Of a stretch of 64,000 nucleotides of DNA, positions 26,206 through 36,276 are shown one piece after another (position 1 is the stretch's first letter; every line of letters begins with the position of its first letter). The notes under the pieces were generated by a model. That model was not told the DNA's origin, did not search any database, and worked only from the letters and a program-made list of their open reading frames with translations. This stretch comes from Dermatophilaceae bacterium Sec6.4 (GTDB taxonomy: Bacteria > Actinomycetota > Actinomycetes > Actinomycetales > Dermatophilaceae). The translations under genes were made by a program, and so were the position numbers. The stretch spans positions 3,534,001-3,598,000 of the forward strand of contig CP144172.1 in assembly GCA_039636865.1 (NCBI GenBank), given 5' to 3'.

Positions 26206-27021
26206 TCAGCGTTCCGTTTGCGAGCGCAGCATCCGCAGCACTGTCTTGTCGATCCACCCGTCGCGCAACCGCAGCTCCAAGTTCTCCACCCCCGCGAAAC
26301 CGTCAAGATCTTTGTACCCGGCGGCTTGTAGTCGCTGCCGCACCTCCCATGCAAGATCGCCCTGTAACGGCAGCAGATCCTCCGTGCTCGGCGCCTTGAA
26401 GAGCACATCGTGGATATCGAGCAACCGGCCGAGTTCGCCGACCGGATCGGTGTGATCGTCCACCCGCAGGTCGTAGGCGACATCGTCGCCGGGGGTGTAC
26501 CCGCCGACTTCGGACACCACGTAGAGCGCCGAGGACTGACGCCCGCGCCGATCTCCACCGGCGCGGTCCCCCGCCACCAGTGCGGCGTACAGCCGCCGTG
26601 CCAACGACGCGTCTGCAGCAGCTGTCCAGGCGGTGTGCATGGCGTCGACCACCTGGGGGCCGACCAGGATGTTGCCCTGGATCGCGACGTCCGGGCCGGT
26701 GATGCCGCCCGCCCACTGCATGCAGGACGCACCGGTGAAGGTCGCACCGCCACCGGCGGCGTCGACCACGCCGACCTGGCGCTCTTCGCGTAGTTCATCT
26801 GCGGCCAGCAGCCGGGCCAGCGTCGCGTCGGCGTCTAGTCCGTCCGCGAGCGCAGCGAGACCGTCGCGTTTGTAGAGCGTATTGGCGAACGACTGGGTCG
26901 CTATCGCGCCCAGCCCGAGCCGGGCGGCGGGTACTGCCGCTCCGACACCGAGGAACTTGGAGGCGACCGCGACACCGAGGTCACCGGTCGAGGAATCGCG
27001 GCCGACGATGGAGAAAGTCAT
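26206..27021 (-). CDS. DUF1028 family protein
   Basis: A 271-residue protein of the DUF1028 (Ntn-hydrolase-like) family. The N-terminus MTFSIVGRDSSTGDLGVAVASKF and the region TGASCMQWAGGITGPDVAIQGNILVG are diagnostic. The C-terminal part (about 200-271) includes the short helical domain often found on these proteins. The reaction is not established for the family with certainty. It diverges from the ECF sigma gene, and its start is about 75 bp from that gene's start, so the two may share a regulatory region. Confidence 0.88.
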   Translation of the reverse strand: MTFSIVGRDSSTGDLGVAVASKFLGVGAAVPAARLGLGAIATQSFANTLYKRDGLAALADGLDADATLARLLAADELREERQVGVVDAAGGGATFTGASCMQWAGGITGPDVAIQGNILVGPQVVDAMHTAWTAAADASLARRLYAALVAGDRAGGDRRGRQSSALYVVSEVGGYTPGDDVAYDLRVDDHTDPVGELGRLLDIHDVLFKAPSTEDLLPLQGDLAWEVRQRLQAAGYKDLDGFAGVENLELRLRDGWIDKTVLRMLRSQTER

Positions 27022-27038
27022 GGGATGACGCTACTGAC

Positions 27039-27066
27039 TCAACCTTCCCCGCGTCTGCTGCGTAGA
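27039..27066 (+). promoter_or_regulatory. Candidate ECF-type promoter of sigma operon
   Basis: TCAACC (27039-27044) followed after 16 bases by CGTAGA (27061-27066) matches the AAC...CGT pattern of many ECF promoters. It lies 30 bp upstream of the sigma gene's likely ATG, suggesting that the sigma factor drives its own operon. Confidence 0.4.
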
Positions 27067-27095
27067 CAATGCAGGAGACCGACAAGGAGTGGGCG

Positions 27096-27608
27096 ATGAA
27101 GCCGACTGACACCGATGAGTTCGTGGCGTTCGTGCGCGTCTCGTCACCCGGGCTGTTGCACACGGCCTGGTTGTTGTGCGGTGACGCCCATCGCGCAGAG
27201 GAAATGGTGCAGGAATCCTTCGAACGCGTCTATCCCAAATGGGTACGGGTGAACAAGGGCGGCCAACCACTGGCCTATACGCGCCGGGTGCTGGTCAACC
27301 TCAATACCGACCGGTGGCGGCGCACCCGCAAGGAGTCGCTGACCAACGACGGCGAATTACGCGACGCCTCGGACGCCCGCGAATCCGGCGTGGAGGACCG
27401 CGACCAGGTCATCCGGCTGCTGCGGTTGCTACCGGCGCGCGAACGTCAGGTCGTCGTCCTCCGGCACTACGCCGACATGTCCGAGCACGATGTCGCTGAG
27501 CTGCTGGGGATCAGCACTGGCACCGTAAAGAGCAGTGCGTCCCGAGGTCTGGCCACCATGCGCGCCGCGATAGCCGCCCCGACCGAACACGAGGAGAGCC
27601 GCTCATGA
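27096..27608 (+). CDS. ECF RNA polymerase sigma factor (SigE family)
   Basis: A 170-residue sigma factor of the actinobacterial SigE-like (ECF) group. Region 2 includes LLHTAWLLCGDAHRAEEMVQESFERVYPKW and TRRVLVNLNTDRWRR. Region 4 includes LLPARERQVVVLRHYADMSEHDVAELLGISTGTVKSSASRGL. ATG 27096 has AAGGAG six bases upstream; an ATG at 27069 is less likely. The stop overlaps the next gene (ATGA). The operon continues with a membrane protein and two lipoproteins that share one domain. Confidence 0.92.
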   Translation: MKPTDTDEFVAFVRVSSPGLLHTAWLLCGDAHRAEEMVQESFERVYPKWVRVNKGGQPLAYTRRVLVNLNTDRWRRTRKESLTNDGELRDASDARESGVEDRDQVIRLLRLLPARERQVVVLRHYADMSEHDVAELLGISTGTVKSSASRGLATMRAAIAAPTEHEESRS

Positions 27609-28597
27609 ACGCCTACGACAACGACATCGAAACCATGCTGCGGGAGGCACCGGCGCCGGACATGGGCATCGACCCGAGCGCCGTGATCGCCGGAGCCCAG
27701 CGCTCGGTTCGGCGCCGACGCGCCACTGTGGGAGCCTTCGGACTGGCTGCCGCGCTCGTCATCGGTGCGACTGTCGGCACCACCCAGTTGGCGAATCATC
27801 AGTCCAGCACCGTGCCCGCGCAATACGGCACGAGCGGCCCACTCGGCGCCTTGTTCAAGGATTCGAAGGTGGGCGAACAGCGCTTCAGCGAGTACATCGT
27901 CAGCCGCAGCGCAGCGGGCGAACTGACAGTCCGCACCAACGCTCCAGGCACCACACCATTGCCGAGAACCGGCGCCCTACCCGGTGGGATCGCCGCCTTC
28001 CGCGATGGTCAGCACGTGGTGGTGCTCGCCCCGCTCCCACGGATAACCCAGGACGCAATGGTTGTGTTCAAAACCACCGACAACAACGGTGGGGGCGTCA
28101 CAAGCTCGGGAATGCGGCTGTCGACAGGCCACACCGTTGCTGTATTCGTCACCGAAAAGCCGGCGACGCCCCAGGCCGTTCTGTGGAATGTCGGGGCCGA
28201 CTATTTCTCCTCCACTGGTGAACGCGGCCAGGTTGCGTCCTTTACCGACGCCCGGGTCTACTGGTTCCCGAAGCTGAATGTCTACGGATTCGCCGCGAGC
28301 GATGGCGGTACTTCGAAGCAGGAACCGCCATCGAACAGCTATCTAGGAGGCGGACAGCTCACGGGCGGCAAGTCAAGCTCCTTCTTCGCCGCCGCAGTAC
28401 CTCGCGGAGCACGTGCGGTCAGCGTGCAGGCGCGGGCCGGCCAGAGGTTGAATCCGTTGCAGATCAAACCACTGGGCACTTCGCCATACGACGTCGTGTA
28501 TGTGACCTCGCCGCCGACCCCCGGCGATCACACTGCCATCGTCGGGAGCATCACGTGGACCGACTCAACCGGGCGGCACACCAAGAGCTTCTCGTGA
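27605..28597 (+). CDS. Putative anti-sigma membrane protein with extracytoplasmic domain A
   Basis: A 330-residue protein with a short cytoplasmic N-terminus (about 38 residues), a basic RRRR stop, one TM helix (about 43-62) and an outer domain of about 260 residues. Position after the sigma gene and topology suggest an anti-sigma factor, but no HxxxCxxC zinc motif is present. The outer domain has landmarks also found in the next two proteins: RDGQxxxxLAP, YFSSTGERGQ, GARAVSVQ, YDVVYV and ITWTDSTG. GTGA overlap links it to the following lipoprotein gene. Function is inferred from context. Confidence 0.65.
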   Translation: MNAYDNDIETMLREAPAPDMGIDPSAVIAGAQRSVRRRRATVGAFGLAAALVIGATVGTTQLANHQSSTVPAQYGTSGPLGALFKDSKVGEQRFSEYIVSRSAAGELTVRTNAPGTTPLPRTGALPGGIAAFRDGQHVVVLAPLPRITQDAMVVFKTTDNNGGGVTSSGMRLSTGHTVAVFVTEKPATPQAVLWNVGADYFSSTGERGQVASFTDARVYWFPKLNVYGFAASDGGTSKQEPPSNSYLGGGQLTGGKSSSFFAAAVPRGARAVSVQARAGQRLNPLQIKPLGTSPYDVVYVTSPPTPGDHTAIVGSITWTDSTGRHTKSFS

Positions 28598-29541
28598 CCA
28601 GCCGTGCTGCGGCGCTGATCGCCCTCACCGTGATCGGCACTGGACTGGCGGGATGCGGGTCGCCCCCGCCAACTCAACCCGGCGCCCTTTCCTCGACCTG
28701 CCCGGCACTGTCTAACAGCGCCGCTACCCGATCGAGCTTGTATCTAAGCCATCCAGCCAACGGACTGGTCCTCTATCTGCCCGACAACGACGCACCCCCC
28801 GCGACCCAGGCCGATGGCACGACATTGCAACACTCACATACCGACCTGGCATCCCAGAAAAGCGACGGCACCTTGTCGCTGCGCCGGGCCGGAAGCACCG
28901 TTGACCTCCCAGTGACCGGGGGCGGTGCCTGCGGCATCGCCACCTTCCGCGACGGCCAGGACACCATCACCTTGGCGCCTACCGCACCGGACGCTGTCCA
29001 GACACAGCTGATGGACGGTTCGACGCAGGTTGGCGGCGCTTCTCAACCGGTCACGCTGGTGTCTGGTATGACTGTCTTGGCCGCAGATAGGTTCGGCGCT
29101 GCACCCAAGCGCCCGCGTGTCTTCTGGAGTACCGCAGCTGGCCAGTTCCTTGCCGGCGACGGCGAGCAAGGTCAGGTATTGAGTATCGACGGGGTTACCG
29201 TCGTGGTCTTCGCGAAATCGCAGCTGGTGTCGATGACCGCACCGCCGGGCACCTTCTCCCTCAACCCGATCGGACGGATGCCGTCGATCGCCGAGGTTTC
29301 CACCAGTGAAACTCTCGCCACCTACGTCGCGCTCCTTCCGGCCGGTGCGCACGCCGTGTCGATGCAACTGAACCCGCCGAGTGGCACACCGTCGACAGGC
29401 CAGGGTGCTGTCGTTGTGCGACGGGTGCCTGGCACGTCGTACGACGTCGCGGCCGTCGGCCCGCTGCCGGGCGGGTCGTTCGGGCTGGTGATGAACTGGA
29501 TCGACAAGATCGGAAAGGCGCGCACATGGTCCATGCACTGA
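28594..29541 (+). CDS. Lipoprotein, paralogue of preceding outer domain (copy B)
   Basis: A 315-residue lipoprotein. GTG 28594 overlaps the previous stop and starts a signal peptide ending in LAGC (Cys21). The mature part is paralogous to the outer domain of the putative anti-sigma protein: GGGACGIATFRDGQ, FLAGDGEQGQ, LLPAGAHAVSMQ, VPGTSYDVAAV and a C-terminal MNWIDKIGKARTW are in the same order. There are two conserved-looking cysteines, in the mature N-terminus (TCPAL) and in GACG, shared with the next gene, suggesting a disulfide. Function unknown; a ligand sensor or decoy for the sigma pathway is plausible. Confidence 0.7.
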   Translation: MTSRAAALIALTVIGTGLAGCGSPPPTQPGALSSTCPALSNSAATRSSLYLSHPANGLVLYLPDNDAPPATQADGTTLQHSHTDLASQKSDGTLSLRRAGSTVDLPVTGGGACGIATFRDGQDTITLAPTAPDAVQTQLMDGSTQVGGASQPVTLVSGMTVLAADRFGAAPKRPRVFWSTAAGQFLAGDGEQGQVLSIDGVTVVVFAKSQLVSMTAPPGTFSLNPIGRMPSIAEVSTSETLATYVALLPAGAHAVSMQLNPPSGTPSTGQGAVVVRRVPGTSYDVAAVGPLPGGSFGLVMNWIDKIGKARTWSMH

Positions 29542-30518
29542 TCCGCCCGTCGCATCGGATGGGAGTCACCGCATTGGCGATCGCCGTCGTGACACTGTCG
29601 TCCGCGTGCGGCTCGCCTCCGCGGCCGTCCCCCGTGACCCGACCTGGGCCATTGACGGCGACCTGCGCAGCGGCTGTCCACGCCCAATCACCGCGCTCCC
29701 CCTCGGTGACGTTGACATCGACGAATGGGCAGATAGCCGACGTCCCCGACGGCAAGAAGGGGGCGCCGTGGGGGACTTACGGGGGCGGCTATCACACCGA
29801 TACCGTCAGTATCAGCTCATCCGGCATCGTCTCGGTCCGGTCGAATGCGAGCACGCACGACCTTCCTGTGGTCGGCGGCGGCCGATGCGGAGTCACCACC
29901 GTGCAGGACGGAAAGGGCTTCCTGACGGTCGCGCCGACTGGCAGCGACACCGTTGATGCAACAGTCCTGGACGCAGGGGAAACCATCGGCGACGTGCGGA
30001 TGTCCACGAGGCTGCCCTCTGGGCAGGTGGTCGCCGTCGCCATGGGCGAGGGCGCACGCACCCGGCAGCCCGCTGCCTACTGGGTCACGAGCTCGGGCCA
30101 GTACTTCTCCAGCACCGGTGGACGCGGGCACGCTGCGACCGCCGGCGGTGTCCGAGTGGTGCTGTTCCCCAGCGCGAGACTGGTGGGTTACTCCGAGGCT
30201 TCCGGGGTTGCGAGCATCGAGGGCCTGGAAAAGATATCGCCCCCGCCGATGTTCTTCGGGCTGGGTGGCCCTGGCGATCACAGATCCGACATAGCCCTGC
30301 TGCCTGCAGGCTCGCACGACATCACCATGCAGTTCAATGTCGACGGTTCGCAAGGTGCAGCGAACAGCGGTATCCAGGCGGCTGCGATACCCGGCACCCG
30401 GTACATGATCGCTGTCCTCGCCTCCGCATCGAACGAGGCCGGTGACGCTGGCATGCAGTGGACGGATGCCCATGGCCACGTCAACCAGTGGCGCTCGAAT
30501 GACCTCGCTACGCCGTGA
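29526..30518 (+). CDS. Lipoprotein, paralogue of preceding gene (copy C)
   Basis: A 330-residue lipoprotein whose start overlaps the preceding gene by 16 bp. GGAAAGG precedes ATG 29526; ATG 29559 is an alternative. The lipobox is LSSAC (Cys28). It is clearly paralogous to the two preceding proteins: GGGRCGVTTVQDGK, YFSSTGGRGH, LLPAGSHDITMQ, IPGTRYMIAVL and MQWTDAHGHVNQW. The TC and RCG cysteines match copy B. It ends one base before the convergent kup stop codon, leaving no space for a terminator. Confidence 0.7.
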   Translation: MVHALIRPSHRMGVTALAIAVVTLSSACGSPPRPSPVTRPGPLTATCAAAVHAQSPRSPSVTLTSTNGQIADVPDGKKGAPWGTYGGGYHTDTVSISSSGIVSVRSNASTHDLPVVGGGRCGVTTVQDGKGFLTVAPTGSDTVDATVLDAGETIGDVRMSTRLPSGQVVAVAMGEGARTRQPAAYWVTSSGQYFSSTGGRGHAATAGGVRVVLFPSARLVGYSEASGVASIEGLEKISPPPMFFGLGGPGDHRSDIALLPAGSHDITMQFNVDGSQGAANSGIQAAAIPGTRYMIAVLASASNEAGDAGMQWTDAHGHVNQWRSNDLATP

Positions 30519-30519
30519 C

Positions 30520-32463
30520 CTAGAAGGAGACCTGCGAGCCCATCACGACGGTGCGGTCGACCGGGAGGCGGAAGTAGTCGACCGGTGAAGCTGCATTGTG
30601 GGCCATGCCCAGGAACAGTCGCTTGCGCCAGCGCGGCATTGCTGAGTCACCAGTGGCGTGCACGGTGATCCGGGACAGGTAGTAGTAGGCCTCGTCCGGA
30701 TCGATCGGAACGCCTTGTTCCGCGGCGAGCCGCAGCCCATCGGGGACGTTCTGGTCGTCCTGGAAACCGTAGTGCAGGGTGATGTGACTGATCGAGTCGT
30801 GCGCATCGCCCATGTCATCGAATTTGACCCGATCCTGCGGCGCAACGTGCGGAATGTTCTCCGACACCGTGGAGACGATGAAGACGTTGTCGTGGATGAC
30901 GTGGTTGAAGTTCGCGTTCTCGCGGAACGCCAACGGCGTGGTCATCCGGTCCGGGTGCAGGAAGATCGCCGTCCCGGGCACCCGGCTGACCGGGTCGGTG
31001 TGCAACCAGTCCAGGAACGGCTGCATCGGTCCTTCGAGCTTGACTCTGCGCTCTGTGACGATCGCACTGCCCTTGCGCCAGGTGAACATGATCGTGCAGA
31101 TCGCCAGAGCGATGAGCAGGGGCAGCCACCCGCCATGCAGGACCTTTGTGAGGTTGGCGGCGAAGTAGGTGAGCTCGAGGACCCCGAAGACAATCCCGAC
31201 CAGCAGCATCTTCCAGCGCGGCCACTTCCACACCGAGTCGGCATAGACGAGAAACAGCGTCGTGGTGATCAGGAAGGTGCCGGTAACCGCCAGGCCGTAC
31301 GCGGTGGCCAGTTTGGCCGAGGACCGAAAGAGCACCAGCAACAGCATCACCCCGACGTACAACGCCCAGTTGATCGCCGGGATGTAGATCTGACCGCTAC
31401 TGGACTGGGAGGTCTGCCGCACAGTCATCCGAGGCAGGTAACCCAGCCTTGATGCCTGCCGTGAGACCGAGTACGCGCCGGAGATGACGGCCTGGGAAGC
31501 AATCACCGTGGCCATCGTCGCAAGGATCACCAGCGGGATCTGCGCCCAGCTCGGCGCCATGATGTAGAACGGGTTGCTGATGCTCTTCGGCGACTGCACA
31601 ATGAGCGCGCCCTGACCCAGGTAGTTGAGCGTCAGGCACGGAAATACCAGGAAGAACCACGCCCGCCGAATAGGCACCGGTCCGAAGTGGCCCATGTCCG
31701 CGTACAACGCCTCGGCGCCGGTGATGGTCAACACCACCGCGCCCATCGCCACGAACGCGATGTATGGATGGTCGACCACGAACATAACTCCGTAGGACGG
31801 GGACAAGCCCGTCACAATGGACGGCTCAGCCACGATCTTGCTCAACCCCATCAGCCCCAGGGCCACGAACCAGACCACCATGATCGGACCGAACAGCCGG
31901 CCGACCACGTGCGTGCCGAAACGCTGCGCGAGGAAGAGGAGGGTGATGATGACCGCGCCCACCGGCACCACGAGGTGTGCCAGGGACGGGGTGGTGACCT
32001 CCAGCCCCTCTATCGCCGAGAGCACCGAGATGGCCGGCGTGATCACGCTGTCGCCGTAGAACAGTGAGGCCCCGAGCACTCCGAGGATCATCACCAGGCT
32101 GAAGCGTTTTCCGCCTGAGGGGACATATCGCCGGGCCAGAGCTGCCAGCGCCATCACCCCGCCTTCACCGTCGTTGTCGGCCCGCAGGATGAACACCACA
32201 TATTTGATCGACACCACGACGGTGATCGACCAGAAAACCAGTGAGATCACCCCGAATACGTCGCCCCGACTCGCCGTGACGGCGTTTTTGTCGATCGAGA
32301 AGACCGTCTGCAGTGAGTAGAGCGGGCTGGTGCCGATATCGCCGAATACGACACCGAGCGCACCCAGAGCCAGAGCCATCCCACCCGTGTGGTGCGCTGT
32401 AGCCGGCGACGCAGTCGAAGGCGCTTCCGCTTCAGGGGAATCGGACGGTACGTCGAGTGTCAC
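30520..32463 (-). CDS. kup: KUP-family potassium transporter
   Basis: A 647-residue Kup potassium-proton symporter. The first TM opens with ALGALGVVFGDIGTSPLYS, the family signature, followed by about 12 TM helices (including EGGVMALAALARR and ITGAEALYADMGHFG) and a hydrophilic C-terminal domain of about 170 residues. GTG 32463 gives the usual length; ATG 32379 (just before the signature) is possible, and longer upstream frames are rejected. It follows the aminotransferase gene by 68 bp on the same strand. Confidence 0.93.
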   Translation of the reverse strand: MTLDVPSDSPEAEAPSTASPATAHHTGGMALALGALGVVFGDIGTSPLYSLQTVFSIDKNAVTASRGDVFGVISLVFWSITVVVSIKYVVFILRADNDGEGGVMALAALARRYVPSGGKRFSLVMILGVLGASLFYGDSVITPAISVLSAIEGLEVTTPSLAHLVVPVGAVIITLLFLAQRFGTHVVGRLFGPIMVVWFVALGLMGLSKIVAEPSIVTGLSPSYGVMFVVDHPYIAFVAMGAVVLTITGAEALYADMGHFGPVPIRRAWFFLVFPCLTLNYLGQGALIVQSPKSISNPFYIMAPSWAQIPLVILATMATVIASQAVISGAYSVSRQASRLGYLPRMTVRQTSQSSSGQIYIPAINWALYVGVMLLLVLFRSSAKLATAYGLAVTGTFLITTTLFLVYADSVWKWPRWKMLLVGIVFGVLELTYFAANLTKVLHGGWLPLLIALAICTIMFTWRKGSAIVTERRVKLEGPMQPFLDWLHTDPVSRVPGTAIFLHPDRMTTPLAFRENANFNHVIHDNVFIVSTVSENIPHVAPQDRVKFDDMGDAHDSISHITLHYGFQDDQNVPDGLRLAAEQGVPIDPDEAYYYLSRITVHATGDSAMPRWRKRLFLGMAHNAASPVDYFRLPVDRTVVMGSQVSF

Positions 32464-32531
32464 GCAGATGAACTGTCCACTCCGAAGCTGCACGTTTGCT
32501 GATAACCCCCTAGGACCAGCCACGCTGCAGC

Positions 32532-33662
32532 TCAGTGCACCAGCGTCGCCATTCTGCGCACTGCTTCGCGGATGACCTGCGGCGATGTGGCGAGATTGAA
32601 GCGGACGAACTGGGCACTGCGCGGGTCGTAGTTCACGCCGGCGCTGACCGCGACCTTGCCCCGCTCCAGGAAGCACGCGTGCGGGTCGTCCAGCCCGAGC
32701 GCCGAGCAGTCCAGCCAGGCGAGGTAGGTGGCCTCGGCGTCGACCATTCGAACCTGCGGGAGGTGCTCGGCGAGTAGCTGGCGCAGTAGAACTCGTCGTT
32801 CACCCAGCTCGAGGAGTAGTTCATCAAGCCACCCGGCTCCGTGCGCGTATGCCGCGACGTGTGCAATCTCTCCGAGGTGATTGGCGCCGTGCGTGACCAC
32901 CTCGTGCAACATGCCGAGCGACCCGGCCGCATCGGCGCCCGGTACCGCGAGCGCAATCTTCAACCCGGCCAGGTTCCATGACTTGGAGGCGCTGACGACC
33001 GCGATCCCGCGGCTCGCTGCGGGTACAGCGAGGTACGGCGTATAGGTCACCCCCGGGTGAGTGAGCGGAGCGTGGATCTCGTCGCTGATCACCAGGATGT
33101 CGTGGCGGTCGGCGAGACCGGCGAGCATCGCCAGTTCGGCGGCCGTGTGCACTGTGCCGGTGGGGTTCTGCGGGTTACACAGGATGTACGCCGAGCCGGG
33201 CCCGGCTTCGGCGAACGCAGCTTCCAGCGCCTCGGGATCGAGGCGGAAGTCCGAGTCGAGGTACGCCGTCACGAGTCGCCGACCCAGGGACTGCACGAAC
33301 CCGAAGAACGAGTCGTAGCAGGGCGGGCTCACGACAACCGCAGCGCCGGCCACTGTGTTCGAGCGGATGATCTCGGATATACCGATCATCACGTCCGGCA
33401 GCATCATCATCGCCGCCGGGTCGGGGGCCCAGCCCCAGCGGGATGCGGCGAATTGCGCGAACGTCTGTTCGAGCGGGCCGGGTGCGGCGTACCCGACGTC
33501 ACCCCGCCGCAGGGCCGAGGTGACGGCATCAACCACCGGCTCGCAGGGCACACAATCCATCTCAGCCACCCAGACCGGCACTACATCGGGGCCGTAAAGG
33601 CGCCATTTGATGCTGGTGCGGGTCGCGCGAAGTTCATCCAGGTCGGCATCGAGAATCGGCAT
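32532..33662 (-). CDS. MalY/PatB-type PLP aminotransferase (cystathionine beta-lyase-like)
   Basis: A 376-residue fold-type I PLP enzyme of the MalY/PatB group, which cleave C-S bonds. Landmarks are IKWRLYGPDVVPVWVAEMD at the N-terminus, ILCNPQNPTGTVHTAAEL, VISDEIHAPL and the PLP lysine in SASKSWNLAGLK. ATG 33662 with AAAGGA upstream is preferred over ATG 33677. It could act as a beta-lyase in methionine metabolism. It lies upstream of kup on the same strand, and the groEL terminator region separates it from groEL. Confidence 0.88.
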   Translation of the reverse strand: MPILDADLDELRATRTSIKWRLYGPDVVPVWVAEMDCVPCEPVVDAVTSALRRGDVGYAAPGPLEQTFAQFAASRWGWAPDPAAMMMLPDVMIGISEIIRSNTVAGAAVVVSPPCYDSFFGFVQSLGRRLVTAYLDSDFRLDPEALEAAFAEAGPGSAYILCNPQNPTGTVHTAAELAMLAGLADRHDILVISDEIHAPLTHPGVTYTPYLAVPAASRGIAVVSASKSWNLAGLKIALAVPGADAAGSLGMLHEVVTHGANHLGEIAHVAAYAHGAGWLDELLLELGERRVLLRQLLAEHLPQVRMVDAEATYLAWLDCSALGLDDPHACFLERGKVAVSAGVNYDPRSAQFVRFNLATSPQVIREAVRRMATLVH

Positions 33663-33708
33663 AGCCCATCCTTTCATTCAGCAGGCCTGAGCTCTCGCGC
33701 ACACACGA

Positions 33709-33741
33709 GAAGCGGCGCGCTCCCAAAGAGCGCGCCGCTTC
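33709..33741. terminator. Terminator downstream of groEL
   Basis: GAAGCGGCGCGCTC (33709-33722), 5-base loop, and a perfect 14-bp complement (33728-33741). It lies 35 bp beyond the groEL stop on the minus strand. No U-tract is evident. Confidence 0.75.
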
Positions 33742-33775
33742 ATCCTGCTTTGGTGCTGGTTGTGCTGAGCTGGAC

Positions 33776-35431
<1,656 letters not shown>

Positions 35432-35534
35432 TTACGTACCGAAGCTGGCCATACGACGCCCGCGACGGACGAGTCGCGCCTGCCCGGGCGTACGGTGCGC
35501 GGGAGGTGAGCGGCTCTCGTCGGACGGCCACTGT

Positions 35535-35561
35535 CTGTCACTCTCATAGCGAGAGTGCTAA
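35535..35561. promoter_or_regulatory. CIRCE operator 1 (HrcA site)
   Basis: CTGTCACTC, 9-base spacer, GAGTGCTAA. The right arm matches the CIRCE consensus perfectly; the left arm matches 6 of 9. Located upstream of groEL. Confidence 0.75.
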
Positions 35562-35569
35562 CGCCATTA

Positions 35570-35596
35570 TTGGCACTCTCCCCATGCGAGTGCAAA
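35570..35596. promoter_or_regulatory. CIRCE operator 2 (HrcA site)
   Basis: TTGGCACTC, 9-base spacer, GAGTGCAAA. Each arm matches the CIRCE consensus at 8 of 9 positions. It lies 8 bp from CIRCE 1; together they indicate cooperative HrcA repression of groEL. Confidence 0.85.
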
Positions 35597-35637
35597 CGAC
35601 GGGACGGACCGTTCCTGAAGTCCTCGGTCGAGGCGGC

Positions 35638-35940
35638 TCAGTCTTTGTCGTCGTCGAAGCCGAGACGGCGCGCCGTGCGCTGCCGCATCCGACCGGCGCG
35701 CAGCCGCTGCAGGCGCTTGACGAGCATCGCGTCGTACGCCATCGCCTGCGGGGTGTCGATGAGGGAGTTCAACGTCTGGTAGTACCGCGTCGAACTCAAC
35801 TCGAATGTTTCACGAATCGTCTGTTCCTTGGATCCCTGCAGCTTCCACCAGGTGCGCTCGAAGTCCAGAATGCTGCGTTCGCGCGTCGACAGGGCATTGA
35901 CGGCCTGCGGCGGTTGGGCCTCGGCGGGGGCGACGCTCAT
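35638..35940 (-). CDS. DUF3263 family protein
   Basis: A 100-residue helical protein of the actinobacterial DUF3263 family. The core LSTRERSILDFERTWWKLQGSKEQTIRETFELSSTRYYQTLNSLID is characteristic, with a basic C-terminus RQRTARRLGF. The middle resembles a small HTH, so DNA binding is conceivable, but no function is established to my knowledge. ATG 35940 has GAGAGG upstream. It diverges from an RHH regulator gene across a region with a 20-bp palindrome. Confidence 0.88.
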   Translation of the reverse strand: MSVAPAEAQPPQAVNALSTRERSILDFERTWWKLQGSKEQTIRETFELSSTRYYQTLNSLIDTPQAMAYDAMLVKRLQRLRAGRMRQRTARRLGFDDDKD

Positions 35941-35987
35941 CAGCATCCTCTCGGGACATCGGGGACGGGTGACCCAATAGTAGGAGC

Positions 35988-36007
35988 GAATGACACCGAT
36001 GTCATTC
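35988..36007. promoter_or_regulatory. 20-bp palindrome, candidate operator
   Basis: GAATGACAccgaTGTCATTC has perfect 8-bp arms and a 4-base centre. It lies in the divergent region between the DUF3263 and RHH genes, 47 bp upstream of the former. The regulator is unknown. Confidence 0.5.
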
Positions 36008-36047
36008 CGGGACGGGGCAGTCGGGGTCGCCCCGATCTTCCGATAGG

Positions 36048-36076
36048 TTGTTGCTCGCTTACTATTTTGCTAGCAT
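36048..36076 (+). promoter_or_regulatory. Promoter of RHH-VOC operon, probably leaderless
   Basis: TTGTTG (36048-36053), 17-base spacer and TAGCAT (36071-36076). The predicted start site coincides with the ATG at 36083, and no ribosome-binding site is present, so the mRNA is probably leaderless. Confidence 0.55.
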
Positions 36077-36082
36077 TCTTTC

Positions 36083-36274
36083 ATGTCGCCCAAGGACCCG
36101 TCCCCGAAAGTGCAGTTCAACGTCTACCTGCCACCCGATCTCGTGACCCGCGTCAAGCACCGCGCGATCGACGAGGGCAGCAGTCTGTCCACCCTCGTCT
36201 CGCGGGCGCTGACCGACTACCTGGACGGCGACGCCCCACACCCCCGCTCCTCCCGCCCGGTAAAGGAATCGTGA
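36083..36274 (+). CDS. Ribbon-helix-helix (CopG-type) small regulator
   Basis: A 63-residue protein with an RHH pattern: a beta strand [12 protein letters not shown] followed by two helices ([26 protein letters not shown]). Such proteins bind DNA as dimers and often repress their own operons, sometimes as antitoxins. No toxin-like partner is adjacent: the next gene encodes a VOC protein with a start only 3 bases downstream of this stop. The role in regulating that gene is inferred. Confidence 0.75.
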   Translation: MSPKDPSPKVQFNVYLPPDLVTRVKHRAIDEGSSLSTLVSRALTDYLDGDAPHPRSSRPVKES

Positions 36275-36276
36275 CC

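Noticed and set aside
30516..30522. A terminator between the last sigma-operon lipoprotein gene and kup
   Set aside because: The two convergent stop codons are one base apart; no hairpin can be placed between them.
35553..35578. GAGTGCTAA followed by TTGGCACTC taken as one CIRCE element
   Set aside because: The arms are in reversed order relative to CIRCE. Correct 9-base spacing shows that they are the inner halves of two separate tandem CIRCE operators.
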